Positions 1 through 7,178 of a stretch of DNA of 9,822 bases are shown piece by piece. Within the stretch, counting starts at the first letter, position 1, and each line of letters opens with the position of its first letter. Source of the DNA: an uncultured Ruminococcus sp. (GTDB lineage: Bacteria > Bacillota > Clostridia > Oscillospirales > Ruminococcaceae); assembly GCA_946188175.1 (NCBI GenBank), contig CAMHUJ010000031.1, positions 1 through 9,822 of the forward strand, given 5' to 3'. Below the pieces are notes generated by a model. That model had not been told where the DNA came from. It was given only the letters and a program-made list of their open reading frames with translations, and ran no database searches. Position numbers and translations under genes: made by a program.

Positions 1-2
1 CC

Positions 3-791
3 GGCTGCGGTCTTGCAAACAGTACCAATGAACAAAAGGATCATGCGGCAGAAATAGATGCGGTGCAGAATGCGACATTACCGGATCTTTCAGCTTTCGG
101 AATCGACACAGATCAGTTCTCCTTGTCATCTGAAAAGTTTATGCAGGAGTTCAGCAGCTCAGATAATCTGTTCTATCAAGGCGAAAAGCCATACTACGCA
201 TGGAATCAGTACACCAATTCTGCCGGAGCGGTCATCGCGGTTGACGATCAGGGGCGGCTGCGGAAATATCTGAGCCATAGTGACCGCGGTGATGCGGCTG
301 AAAAGCTGTCAAAAGAAACATACAATGAGACTGCGCATAAGGTCATTCAATGCTGTGTGGATTCCTATGCTGATTTTGAAGATTCCGAAGAATCTGTGAT
401 CTGTGAACAGCGCGGCTCCGTTTTTTATCCGTGTGAGTTATATATGAAGCATCAGTTCGCAGACGGTTTTTCTGATCTGGCATATGTCAGTTTACAAGCC
501 GACGGAACAATCCGGACGATTGAAGTATTATACTGTGATATCAATTTTGAAACAATATCCGCAAGTGAAATTGTATCCGCTTTTGAACAGCAGTTTCAAA
601 TGTATCTGGATCAAGAGCAAAACAACACAATACCGGAGAATGCGGTCATAACAGATCAGCATTCATATTACGGCCGTGTCGGGGATGCTATTTACTGTAG
701 CTGCACATACACAATCGGGATACCGATACCGGTTTCCGGATATGAAGACGAGCTTGCAGAAAGCGCTGAACAAGTGATTTTGAAATTGTAA
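3..791 (+). CDS. Putative lipoprotein of unknown function, 5' end outside window
   Basis: The reading frame is open from the first complete codon (position 3) to the TAA at 789-791, giving 262 visible residues, so the gene begins upstream of the window. The first visible residues are G-C-G-L-A-N-S, preceded by a codon ending in CC (Ser, Pro, Thr or Ala). This fits the end of a lipobox ([A/S/T]-G-C), with the cysteine codon at 6-8 as the lipidation site. The following stretch (NSTNEQKDHAAE) is a typical polar linker. I infer a secreted, membrane-anchored lipoprotein with the signal peptide cut off. An internal GTG at 63 would drop the lipobox and is unlikely to be the real start. I do not recognise the remaining acidic domain, which ends PIPVSGYEDELAESAEQ. 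The gene is visibly more AT-rich than the minus-strand operon and is convergent with it. Confidence 0.72.
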   Translation, partial: GCGLANSTNEQKDHAAEIDAVQNATLPDLSAFGIDTDQFSLSSEKFMQEFSSSDNLFYQGEKPYYAWNQYTNSAGAVIAVDDQGRLRKYLSHSDRGDAAEKLSKETYNETAHKVIQCCVDSYADFEDSEESVICEQRGSVFYPCELYMKHQFADGFSDLAYVSLQADGTIRTIEVLYCDINFETISASEIVSAFEQQFQMYLDQEQNNTIPENAVITDQHSYYGRVGDAIYCSCTYTIGIPIPVSGYEDELAESAEQVILKL

Positions 792-793
792 AA

Positions 794-826
794 CAAACCC
801 GCGGCTTTGCGTGAGCTGCGGGTTTG
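794..826. terminator. Intrinsic terminator hairpin between convergent genes
   Basis: A 13-bp stem (794-806 with 814-826, one G-U pair, 7-nt loop) carries the arms CAAACCCGCGGCT and AGCTGCGGGTTTG. It lies 3 nt after the stop of the plus-strand lipoprotein gene and 6 nt after the stop of the minus-strand HAD gene. On the minus strand the stem is followed by TTTTACAATTT, a reasonable U-tract. On the plus strand it is followed by CTGTATTA, a poor one. It therefore probably terminates the long minus-strand operon most efficiently and may also serve the lipoprotein gene. Confidence 0.8.
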
Positions 827-831
827 CTGTA

Positions 832-1662
832 TTACAGCGATGCAGTAACCCAGTTGATCCAATCCGCAAAGAACCCGTTTGCGCAGGTTTTCTCAGAGAC
901 AAATCCGCCGCGGCTGCGTACCGCCTCAATGACCGCAGGCTGCGAATCCGCCGGACAGCCGCAGCGGTCGGCAGCAAGCAGCATGGCGATATCATTGTCG
1001 AAATCGCCTGTCGCGCCGATGACCGTACCGGCAGGCAGCGAGGGACGAATCTTTTGCAGCGCCGTGCCCTTGTTCGTGTTATGGGGCAGCATTTCGAGGA
1101 ACCAGCGGTGCGAGCGCGTGAAGTTGACGGCGGCGAACCGTTCCTGCTTCACATATTCGAGCATTTCGGAGATTTCCTCCGGTGCACCGGCAAAGAGCGC
1201 CTTGAAGCACTGCTCCGGATCAACCTCACCGAGCGTTTTCATCACGAACGGAATATGCGTGATCTCGAGATGCTGCCGTTCATATTCGCCGTCCTGAAAG
1301 ACATAGACGCCGGATGCGTTGAGCACCTCTGCGCCGACATGCGGAAATGCGTCCGCGAGCTCCTCCAGCAGTGCACGGATGCCCTTCGGCAGATATGCTG
1401 TGCCGTGATCGAGGGGCTTGTCTGCGGCTGCATCCCAGAGCAGTGCGCCGTTATACATCACAGAGGCGAAATCGGGTTTCAGCAGCGTGAGAAATTCCCG
1501 CGTTGCCTGCAAGCCTCTGCCGGTTGCGAGCGAGAAGCTGCCGCCTTTTTCACGGAAATCGGCAATCGCGGCGGCATCCTCTGCGGATACGGTTTTATCG
1601 GGCATGAGCAGTGTGCCGTCGAGATCGGTCAGCAGGGCGAGTCCTGCATAGGGTTTGTTCAT
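832..1662 (-). CDS. Cof-type HAD-superfamily phosphatase
   Basis: A 276-residue cytoplasmic hydrolase of the HAD superfamily, Cof/subfamily IIB type, whose members mostly dephosphorylate sugar phosphates or nucleotides using an aspartyl-phosphate intermediate and Mg2+. All four motifs are visible: motif I TDLDGTLL with nucleophile D13 and acid/base D15; motif II SLATGR with T47; motif III lysine K198 in NTNKGTAL; and motif IV GDFDNDIAM with D220 and D224. Between motifs II and III lies a cap domain of about 120 residues, as expected for the C2 cap. Length is normal for the family. The ATG at 1660-1662 has a strong AAAAGGAG about 9 nt upstream. It is the last gene of the minus-strand run, 29 nt after the preceding membrane-protein gene and just before the terminator at 794-826. 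The substrate cannot be told from sequence. Confidence 0.93.
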   Translation of the reverse strand: MNKPYAGLALLTDLDGTLLMPDKTVSAEDAAAIADFREKGGSFSLATGRGLQATREFLTLLKPDFASVMYNGALLWDAAADKPLDHGTAYLPKGIRALLEELADAFPHVGAEVLNASGVYVFQDGEYERQHLEITHIPFVMKTLGEVDPEQCFKALFAGAPEEISEMLEYVKQERFAAVNFTRSHRWFLEMLPHNTNKGTALQKIRPSLPAGTVIGATGDFDNDIAMLLAADRCGCPADSQPAVIEAVRSRGGFVSEKTCANGFFADWINWVTASL

Positions 1663-1691
1663 GGGGGATTGCTCCTTTTGATTTGATGCGG

Positions 1692-2672
1692 TCAGAATGT
1701 GAGTTCATTGCTGACACGGTAGATTTTGCCGTTGATACGGGCTTGCAGATAGATCGAGAGTCCGGCATCGGGGTGATACAAGCCGTAATCCGAACTGTGC
1801 AGCGCGTCAATTTCATACGCGATTTGTCCGTCCCGCATTATGACCATGGTCAGATTGGGCAGCTTCTCCCAATCGGGCACATCCGTCCGCAGGAGCGTCT
1901 GGGTTTCGGCGTCATAGGAGAGCGTGAACATGGTTTCGCAGCTTTCGAGCGCAGCGGTTCCGTCCGTGCCGTCTGCTGCGGCAATGAGACCGCTGTGCGG
2001 ATAGACGGCAATCCTCCGCTGAAAGAAATCCGGATTTCCCTCCCGTATACGGTCATATTCCGCCTGTGAAATCTGCGCGATGACTGCGCCGGTATCGGTA
2101 TCGCAGAGCGCATATTCGGAGATGTGTACGGTTTTCCGCTGGTTGCTTCTGCGCCCGTATGTCCGGTAGGAGAAATCCTGCACGACCGTTCTGACCGGAT
2201 GCATCACCGGCGTGATCGCAGCGACATGCATATCCTTTGTGAGATCGGAAATCAGTGCCGCAGCCCGTATTCCGACCGTGCCGCGGTAGCCGTTCTGTTT
2301 GCATTGCAGATCGAAATGATTTCTTTGCTGTAAAGAGGCAAGTGCGCAGGAGATTATCAGAATGCCTGCCGCGATCAGCCGCAGGGCAGAGGGCTTTGCC
2401 TTCTTTTTGCAGCAGATGCGGCGGATCGAGCCGGTCAGCAGAAACAGCAGACCCGGCAGCAGAATCCGCAGATACCGCGTCACAAGCCACATAATCAGAT
2501 AATGCCGCACCTGCCGCAGCCCTTCCGGACCGGAAAAGGCAGCCGGCAGGATGTTCCGCAGCCGATGCTGAATAAACAGATCGAGTCCGACCCAGCCTGC
2601 CGCCAAGAGCAGAATTTCAATCCAGTCAGCCGCAGAAAGCGCGGTTTCTTTTGTCTTATCACGATGCTTCAT
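1692..2672 (-). CDS. Three-helix membrane protein of unknown family (tandem paralogue, second copy)
   Basis: A 326-residue protein I do not recognise. It has hydrophobic segments at about 16-34, 57-80 and 97-114, with basic clusters before the first and between the second and third (RRICCKKKAKP). The positive-inside rule puts the N-terminus inside and the domain from about residue 115 outside the membrane. It is a clear paralogue of the product of 2688-3656: both share R-N-x-F-(D/E)-(L/V)-Q-C-x-Q-N-G-x-R-G, L-x-S-D-x-x-K-D-x-H, Y-P-H-S-G, C-E-T-x-F-T-L-x-Y, D-A-G-L and a C-terminal R-V-S-N. Two cysteines (C124 and C245) are conserved and could form a disulphide outside the cell. The Shine-Dalgarno TAGGAG overlaps the TAG stop of the preceding copy (2688-2690), with 15 nt between the genes, which suggests translational coupling. 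No enzymatic motif is visible. Confidence 0.82.
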   Translation of the reverse strand: MKHRDKTKETALSAADWIEILLLAAGWVGLDLFIQHRLRNILPAAFSGPEGLRQVRHYLIMWLVTRYLRILLPGLLFLLTGSIRRICCKKKAKPSALRLIAAGILIISCALASLQQRNHFDLQCKQNGYRGTVGIRAAALISDLTKDMHVAAITPVMHPVRTVVQDFSYRTYGRRSNQRKTVHISEYALCDTDTGAVIAQISQAEYDRIREGNPDFFQRRIAVYPHSGLIAAADGTDGTAALESCETMFTLSYDAETQTLLRTDVPDWEKLPNLTMVIMRDGQIAYEIDALHSSDYGLYHPDAGLSIYLQARINGKIYRVSNELTF

Positions 2673-2687
2673 GATGATGCAAGGCTC

Positions 2688-3656
2688 CTAGAATTCCAGT
2701 ATGTTGCTGACGCGGACGGTCTGTCCCTCATAGAGCATCTCGAGCCAGACGCGGGTATTGAGACCGGCATCCATCCACTGCTCCGTTGTTTTTTCGGCAG
2801 CGATCTGACAGACGATCTCCCCGCAGCGCTCCTCGACGAGCGTCAGGCTGCGCATCTGCATTTCGCGCGGATGCACAGTGCGCCGCAGCATGTTGTCTTC
2901 ATATGAATAGGTCAGTGTAAACAGGGTTTCACAGTCATGCAGCTCGGGCAGTGCACCGCCGTCAAAGGACTGAATGAATCCCGAATGCGGATACAGCGCG
3001 ATCTGATGTTCTGCAAAGGTGCAGATACCCGCGGCACGCTGATAATCTGCGTGTGTGATCTGTGCCGTGCAGTCTGCACCGCCGGAAAATTGCAGATAAT
3101 CCTCTCTGTATTTCGTGAGTTTGATCCGGTTCGCATGGCCCCTGCTGCTGCGCCGGTACTGCTCATAGCGGTATTTGCGTTCCGCGCTGACTGTCAGTAC
3201 ATTGGGTGCTTCGGCTTCATGCAGATCCTTCTGCACATCGGAAAGCAGATGCAGCAGCTGCATCGACCGGAAGCCGCGGCAGCCGTTCTGCCCGCACTGC
3301 ACCTCAAATCCGTTGCGGTGTGATGCGGCGAACAGGCACATCGGCAGGCAGAGGACAAGCCCTGTCAGCAGCCGCTTTCGGGAAGGGCGCAGCTTTTTGT
3401 GCCGGAAAAGATGTACGACAAAGCCGCTGATCAGCAGACAGAGCAGCGGCGCAAACATGATACAGATGCGGCTGAGCAGAAACAGCAGAATCGTCTGCCG
3501 GACGGCGAGCAGTCCTTCTCTTCCGACATAGGTCGGGGCGCCGTGTATACGCGATACACCTGCGAGCAGCACATGGATCAGCGCGGTGCCGAACAGGCAG
3601 AAGCACAGCTCATAAACGATGCCGTCGGTATCATCTTTTTTCTTTTTATTTTTCAT
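2688..3656 (-). CDS. Three-helix membrane protein of unknown family (tandem paralogue, first copy)
   Basis: A 322-residue protein, paralogous to the product of 1692-2672 along its whole length. Hydrophobic segments lie at about 14-34, 54-84 and 97-112, with the basic stretch RHKKLRPSRKR between the last two. This predicts N-terminus inside and a domain from about 113 to 322 outside. Shared motifs with the paralogue include HRNGFEVQCGQNGCRG, YPHSG, CETLFTLTY and RVSN near the C-terminus. C121 and C242 are 121 residues apart, exactly the spacing in the other copy. I choose the ATG at 3654-3656, one nucleotide after the TAA of the TIGR03936 gene, because it gives the same N-terminal length before helix 1 as the paralogue. 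A TTG start at 3695 with a GGAG upstream is possible but would overlap the previous gene by 38 nt. Function unknown. Confidence 0.82.
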   Translation of the reverse strand: MKNKKKKDDTDGIVYELCFCLFGTALIHVLLAGVSRIHGAPTYVGREGLLAVRQTILLFLLSRICIMFAPLLCLLISGFVVHLFRHKKLRPSRKRLLTGLVLCLPMCLFAASHRNGFEVQCGQNGCRGFRSMQLLHLLSDVQKDLHEAEAPNVLTVSAERKYRYEQYRRSSRGHANRIKLTKYREDYLQFSGGADCTAQITHADYQRAAGICTFAEHQIALYPHSGFIQSFDGGALPELHDCETLFTLTYSYEDNMLRRTVHPREMQMRSLTLVEERCGEIVCQIAAEKTTEQWMDAGLNTRVWLEMLYEGQTVRVSNILEF

Positions 3657-3657
3657 A

Positions 3658-4338
3658 TTATGCAAAATCCGTTCCGTCTTCACAGAGGATTGCAAGCCGC
3701 TCCGCGTGCATCATGCCGGTGCGTACATCAGGCATATGCTCCGGCAGCCACGCAAGAAATGCGTCGATCAGCAGCCCCGGATTGACATTGACCGAGGTGC
3801 CTGCCGGTGTCCGCAGCTTGAGCAGAAGTCCGTTTCCGGTTGTTTGTGTATCGAGAATCTGCGACTGCGCCTTGACGTCGATCTCGGCGGTGCCGCGCTT
3901 TGTTTTCTTTTCGACGAGAATTTCGGGCTGCACAATAAATGCATCCCATGCATTGCGGAGCGATTCTGCGGAAACGCTTGCATCGGCGCAGTCCAGCGCG
4001 ATTGCGTAATCCGCAAAGGCAATGTCCGTATGTTTGCGGACCGGTTCCGCGACCGCCTTGATCTGCAAATCGGGCGGCAGGACACGGTTCAGCCGTTCCA
4101 TTGCCTCCTGCATGGACATATCGCCGTCGATGCGGAAATCCATGCATTCGCAGCCGCTTTCATAGCCGAGCGAGAGCGCCAGCGGAAACATCAGATATGC
4201 ATGGGGATTGAAGCCCTCGGTGAACCAGATCGGCACACCCGCACGCCGGAATGCACGCTGCATACACCGCATCAGGTCGAGATGCGAGATGTATTTTGCG
4301 CGGCGGCGCTTTTCAAATGTTGCTCTGACCGGAATCAT
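3658..4338 (-). CDS. TIGR03936/DUF2344 radical-SAM-associated protein
   Basis: A 226-residue cytoplasmic protein of the TIGR03936 (DUF2344) family, which is found next to or fused with TIGR03960-type radical SAM enzymes and is presumed to act with them; the reaction is unknown. The family signature is clear at the N-terminus: K-R-R-R-A-K-Y-I-S-H-L-D-L-M-R, then Q-R-A-F-R-R-A-G-V-P, then F-T-E-G-F-N-P-H-A and a following L-G-Y-E-S-G. Length matches the family. The ATG at 4336-4338 has AAAGGAG 8 nt upstream. Its usual partner is encoded in the same operon at 5238-7106, but two small membrane-protein genes lie between them. Its TAA is 1 nt from the start of the next gene, so translation is probably coupled. 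Assignment rests on recalled family motifs, not on a search. Confidence 0.88.
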   Translation of the reverse strand: MIPVRATFEKRRRAKYISHLDLMRCMQRAFRRAGVPIWFTEGFNPHAYLMFPLALSLGYESGCECMDFRIDGDMSMQEAMERLNRVLPPDLQIKAVAEPVRKHTDIAFADYAIALDCADASVSAESLRNAWDAFIVQPEILVEKKTKRGTAEIDVKAQSQILDTQTTGNGLLLKLRTPAGTSVNVNPGLLIDAFLAWLPEHMPDVRTGMMHAERLAILCEDGTDFA

Positions 4339-4358
4339 GCCGGACGCTCCTTTCCGAT

Positions 4359-4754
4359 TCAGAATTTTTCCTGAATGAAGTCGATATATTTGGAGCCCTG
4401 ATAGGTCAGCGTGCCGGTATCGCCCTCGGAAAGCCGCTGAAAGGTCGCGGAATCTACCGAAAGCTCAATGCGCTGACAGTCGCGCGTCTCAAACGTGATA
4501 TAGTGAAACGCGGTCGGTGCATAGGAATATTCCTTGTCATAGGGCAGGGTATTCGGGTCGCGCTTTTTGCGTGTCCGCTTTTGGAAGACGGTTGCCTCAA
4601 TCGTGCTGCCGGTGACAGTCTCGGCGGATGCCTCCTTCGCCGTGCGCCGCAGCATGATCACGAGAAACACGATCAGCGCGATCAGCACCGCGCCGAGCGG
4701 CAGATAAACCAGAAACGGGACGACGTTCTCAAACGGGTTTTCGCCTGTGTGCAT
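4359..4754 (-). CDS. Small single-pass membrane protein, DUF2500-like
   Basis: A 131-residue protein with one transmembrane helix at about 12-35, a basic stop (RRTAK), and a soluble C-terminal domain of about 85 residues. The domain resembles DUF2500: I-E-A-T-V-x-x-K-R near the start, then F-H-Y-I-T-F-E, an L-S-x-G-D-T-G-T-L-T-Y-Q-G stretch and a final Y-I-D-F. The function of that family is unknown. The ATG at 4752-4754 has a near-perfect AAGGAGG 9 nt upstream. The gene lies 38 nt after 4793-5209 and 20 nt before the TIGR03936 gene. The neighbouring small protein shares T-F-E, G-T-L-T-Y and F/Y-I-D-F in the same order, so the two look like diverged tandem duplicates. Topology by positive-inside would leave the soluble domain in the cytoplasm. 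Confidence 0.75.
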   Translation of the reverse strand: MHTGENPFENVVPFLVYLPLGAVLIALIVFLVIMLRRTAKEASAETVTGSTIEATVFQKRTRKKRDPNTLPYDKEYSYAPTAFHYITFETRDCQRIELSVDSATFQRLSEGDTGTLTYQGSKYIDFIQEKF

Positions 4755-4792
4755 GATGATGTACCTCCTTCAGATGTCAGACAGGATGCAGT

Positions 4793-5209
4793 TTATAAAC
4801 CGTTGACGCGGTATCTCCGGTCACGGTCAAAGTCGATGAAGCGCTGCCCCGATTCAGTGACCTCATAGGTCAGTGTGCCGACAAAACCGGCAAGGCAGCC
4901 GCAGAAGATCGCCTCCGGAATCTCCATTTCGGTTTGCGTACCGTCCTCCGCCTCAAAGGTCATGAAGTAGATGTTATCCTGTGCGGCGCTTCTGCTGTAG
5001 GGCGCGAGGCGGTTGTTCGGCGTTTGGACGGTAACAAAGCGCTTGTCAATGATGCGGACGACGATCCGGAATCGCTGCGGTTGTGATTTCATCGGGAGCA
5101 GCGGCGAATTATGCTTTTTTGCCTGCGGATGCGTGAAAACTGCCAGTACCGTGCCGATTGAGGCGGAAACGACGCCGCCGCAGATCAGCAAAAGAATCAT
5201 CGTATTCAT
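4793..5209 (-). CDS. Small single-pass membrane protein, distantly DUF2500-like
   Basis: A 138-residue protein with an N-terminal hydrophobic helix at about 4-25 that starts almost at the methionine, followed by a basic linker (HPQAKKHN) and a soluble domain of about 95 residues. The order of motifs (Y-F-M-T-F-E-A-E-D-G, then G-T-L-T-Y, then R-F-I-D-F) parallels the next gene, product of 4359-4754, which suggests an old tandem duplication. The DUF2500 assignment is weaker here and I treat it as inference. The helix lacks a lipobox and could be an uncleaved signal anchor. The ATG at 5207-5209 has AAAGGAG 11 nt upstream, and the gene begins 28 nt after the stop of the radical SAM gene. No catalytic motif is visible; function unknown. 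Confidence 0.7.
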   Translation of the reverse strand: MNTMILLLICGGVVSASIGTVLAVFTHPQAKKHNSPLLPMKSQPQRFRIVVRIIDKRFVTVQTPNNRLAPYSRSAAQDNIYFMTFEAEDGTQTEMEIPEAIFCGCLAGFVGTLTYEVTESGQRFIDFDRDRRYRVNGL

Positions 5210-5237
5210 AGCGCTGCGGTCTCCTTTATGCTGTCAT

Positions 5238-7106
5238 TCAGGCTTTGCTGTTCTGGTGATAATCAAAGCAGGGGTGCCCCGTCACCTTCGTGACGCCGCA
5301 TCCGGCGCAGCTCAGGCGGCAGTGTTTGGTCGATTTCGCCTGCTTTGCCTTTTCATTCTCACGGATGAGAAATGCCTTGTCTACGTAATAATCGAGATGA
5401 TCCCACGGGAATACCTCATCATAGGGGCGCGGACGGTTCGCGTAGAATTCGACATTCAGTCCGGCTTCGGCAAATGCCTCAAGCCAGAGATCATAGCGGA
5501 AATGCTCCGACCATGCGTCGAAAATGCAGCCGCGCTTCCATGCGCCGTAGATCACATCGCAGAGACGGCGGTCGCCCTTTGCGAGTACCGCCTCGAGGAT
5601 ACTTGTCTCGGGAAAGTGCGTACTTGCGCGGATTCGCTTGTGACCGGCGAGGGCTTCCTCGAGCACCTTCTGCTTATGTGCGATCATTTCGCGCGTATCC
5701 TGCGGATGAAATTCAAACGGCGTAAAGGGCTTCGGGACAAAGGTTGCAATCGAGCAGGAAATCTGCACCGGCTTGCCCTTCGGACGGCGTTCGCCCTCAT
5801 AGAACATATCGACGACGCGCTGTGCCAGCTCAATGATGCCGCGGATATCGTCGTCGGTTTCCGTCGGCAGACCCATCATGAAATAGAACTTGACCGAGGT
5901 CTGGCCGGCATCGAAGGCGATCTTGCAGGTGCGCATCAGCTCTTCCTCGCTGACGTTTTTATTGATGACGTCGCGCATGCGCTGCGTACCGGCTTCGGGC
6001 GCGAAGGTCAGACCGCTGCTGCGGACTCTGCGCAGGCGGTTCATGAGTCCCGTGCTGAAATTATCGACACGCAGCGACGGGAGACTCAGATTGATGTGTT
6101 CGTTTTCGGTGAAGGTCAGCAGCCCGTCCATCATCTCCTCGATGCGGGAATGATCGGATGTGGAAAGCGAGCAGAGCGACAGCTCCTCATAGCCTGTATT
6201 GTTGATGAGCTTGCGCGATTGCTCGCAGATTGTCTCCGGCGTTTTCTCGCGGAACGGGCGGTAGAGGAAGCCCGCCTGACAGAAGCGGCATCCGCGCAGA
6301 CATCCGCGCAGAACCTCTGTAACGGCACGGTCGTGGACGATCTCGGAGAACGGCACGACAAATTCCTCCGGCGAGGGACATGCATCGAAATTCTCGATGA
6401 TGCGTTTTCTGACGGTTGCAGGTGCGCCGTCCTTCGGGGTAACGGCGTTGACGGTGCCGTCCTCGTTGTATGTGACATCGTAGAGCGACGGGACATAGAC
6501 GCCCTGAATCTGCGATGCGGCTTTCAGAAATTCGGAGCGCGTTGCGCCTGCATCACGCATTTTGACATAAAGGTCCATGACCTCGAGATCGAGCTCCTCG
6601 CCCTCTCCGAGGAAGAACATATCGCAGAAATCGGCAATCGGCTCCGGATTGCATGCGCAGGAGCCGCCCGCACAGACAATCGGTGCAATCGCTTCGCCGC
6701 GGTCGCGCTGATAGATCGGTACGCCTGCCAGATCGAGCATATTGAGGATGTTCGTATAGCAGAGCTCATATTGCAGTGTGAAGCCGATGAAATCGAAGTC
6801 CCTGACCGGCTCCAGACTTTCCAGCGCATAGAGCGGCAGATGATGCTCCCGCATGAGCGCCTCAAAGTCGGTGTCGGGCGCAAAGACGCGCTCGCACCAG
6901 TATTCCGGACGCTTGTTGATGCAGGAATACAGCACCTTCATGCCGAGGTGGCTCATGCCGACGTCGTAGCGGTCGGGGAAGCAGAATGCAAACCGCGCCC
7001 TGATATCGGCTTTGTCTTTCATGATGCTGCCGGGCTCGCCGCCGATGTATCGCGCAGGCTTCTGTACCTTGAGCAGCAGCGGTTCAATTTGATCAAAGAG
7101 GTTCAT
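5238..7106 (-). CDS. TIGR03960-type B12-binding-domain radical SAM protein
   Basis: A 622-residue enzyme of the TIGR03960 family. The N-terminal part (about 1-210) resembles the family's B12-binding-like domain (FCFPDRYDVGMSHLG near 41-55, FIGFTLQYELCYTNILNML near 106-124, the glycine- and cysteine-rich IVCAGGSCACNPEP near 143-156). The radical SAM core starts at about 260 with the CxxxCxxC cluster motif C269-C273-C276 (RGCLRGCRFC). It continues with SLCSLSTSDHS and the glycine-rich KFYFMMGLPTET. The C-terminus has a further cysteine group, C596, C600, C603 and C613 (KHCRLSCAGCG), which may bind a second metal centre. Substrate and product of the family are unknown. I choose the ATG at 7104-7106 because GGAGG sits 10 nt upstream; the TTG at 7160 lies inside a palindrome. 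It heads the seven-gene run that includes its usual partner TIGR03936. Confidence 0.92.
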   Translation of the reverse strand: MNLFDQIEPLLLKVQKPARYIGGEPGSIMKDKADIRARFAFCFPDRYDVGMSHLGMKVLYSCINKRPEYWCERVFAPDTDFEALMREHHLPLYALESLEPVRDFDFIGFTLQYELCYTNILNMLDLAGVPIYQRDRGEAIAPIVCAGGSCACNPEPIADFCDMFFLGEGEELDLEVMDLYVKMRDAGATRSEFLKAASQIQGVYVPSLYDVTYNEDGTVNAVTPKDGAPATVRKRIIENFDACPSPEEFVVPFSEIVHDRAVTEVLRGCLRGCRFCQAGFLYRPFREKTPETICEQSRKLINNTGYEELSLCSLSTSDHSRIEEMMDGLLTFTENEHINLSLPSLRVDNFSTGLMNRLRRVRSSGLTFAPEAGTQRMRDVINKNVSEEELMRTCKIAFDAGQTSVKFYFMMGLPTETDDDIRGIIELAQRVVDMFYEGERRPKGKPVQISCSIATFVPKPFTPFEFHPQDTREMIAHKQKVLEEALAGHKRIRASTHFPETSILEAVLAKGDRRLCDVIYGAWKRGCIFDAWSEHFRYDLWLEAFAEAGLNVEFYANRPRPYDEVFPWDHLDYYVDKAFLIRENEKAKQAKSTKHCRLSCAGCGVTKVTGHPCFDYHQNSKA

Positions 7107-7116
7107 ATCAGATGTG

Positions 7117-7121
7117 CCTCC
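7117..7121 (-). promoter_or_regulatory. Ribosome binding site setting the start of the radical SAM gene
   Basis: GGAGG on the minus strand ends 10 nt before the ATG at 7104-7106. This supports that start over the TTG at 7158-7160, which would add 18 residues encoded partly by the palindrome at 7157-7178. Confidence 0.75.
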
Positions 7122-7156
7122 GGCGGATTTTGAATGGGCATTCTGCCCCAGCCTGA

Positions 7157-7178
7157 CCAAAGGGACTTGTCCCTTTGG
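7157..7178. repeat. Perfect 22-nt palindrome in intergenic gap
   Basis: The arms CCAAAGGGAC and GTCCCTTTGG are perfect inverted copies around a TT centre. It lies in the 165-nt gap between the U32 gene and the radical SAM operon. Neither strand has a T-tract directly after it, so it is not a standard terminator. On the minus strand a T7 run (7192-7198) lies upstream of it. It may be a dispersed palindromic repeat, an mRNA leader hairpin or an operator; the sequence alone does not decide. Confidence 0.65.

Noticed and set aside
811..1686. A 291-codon plus-strand open frame
   Set aside because: It lies antisense to the HAD phosphatase, which shows all four catalytic motifs; it would also start inside the terminator hairpin.
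5013..7133. A 706-codon open frame on the plus strand
   Set aside because: It is the antisense shadow of the radical SAM gene, which has clear family motifs and a ribosome binding site. The plus-strand product has no recognisable domain.
7107..7160. TTG start at 7160 for the radical SAM gene
   Set aside because: It would add 18 non-family residues from the palindrome, while the ATG at 7104-7106 has GGAGG at good spacing and begins like the family.
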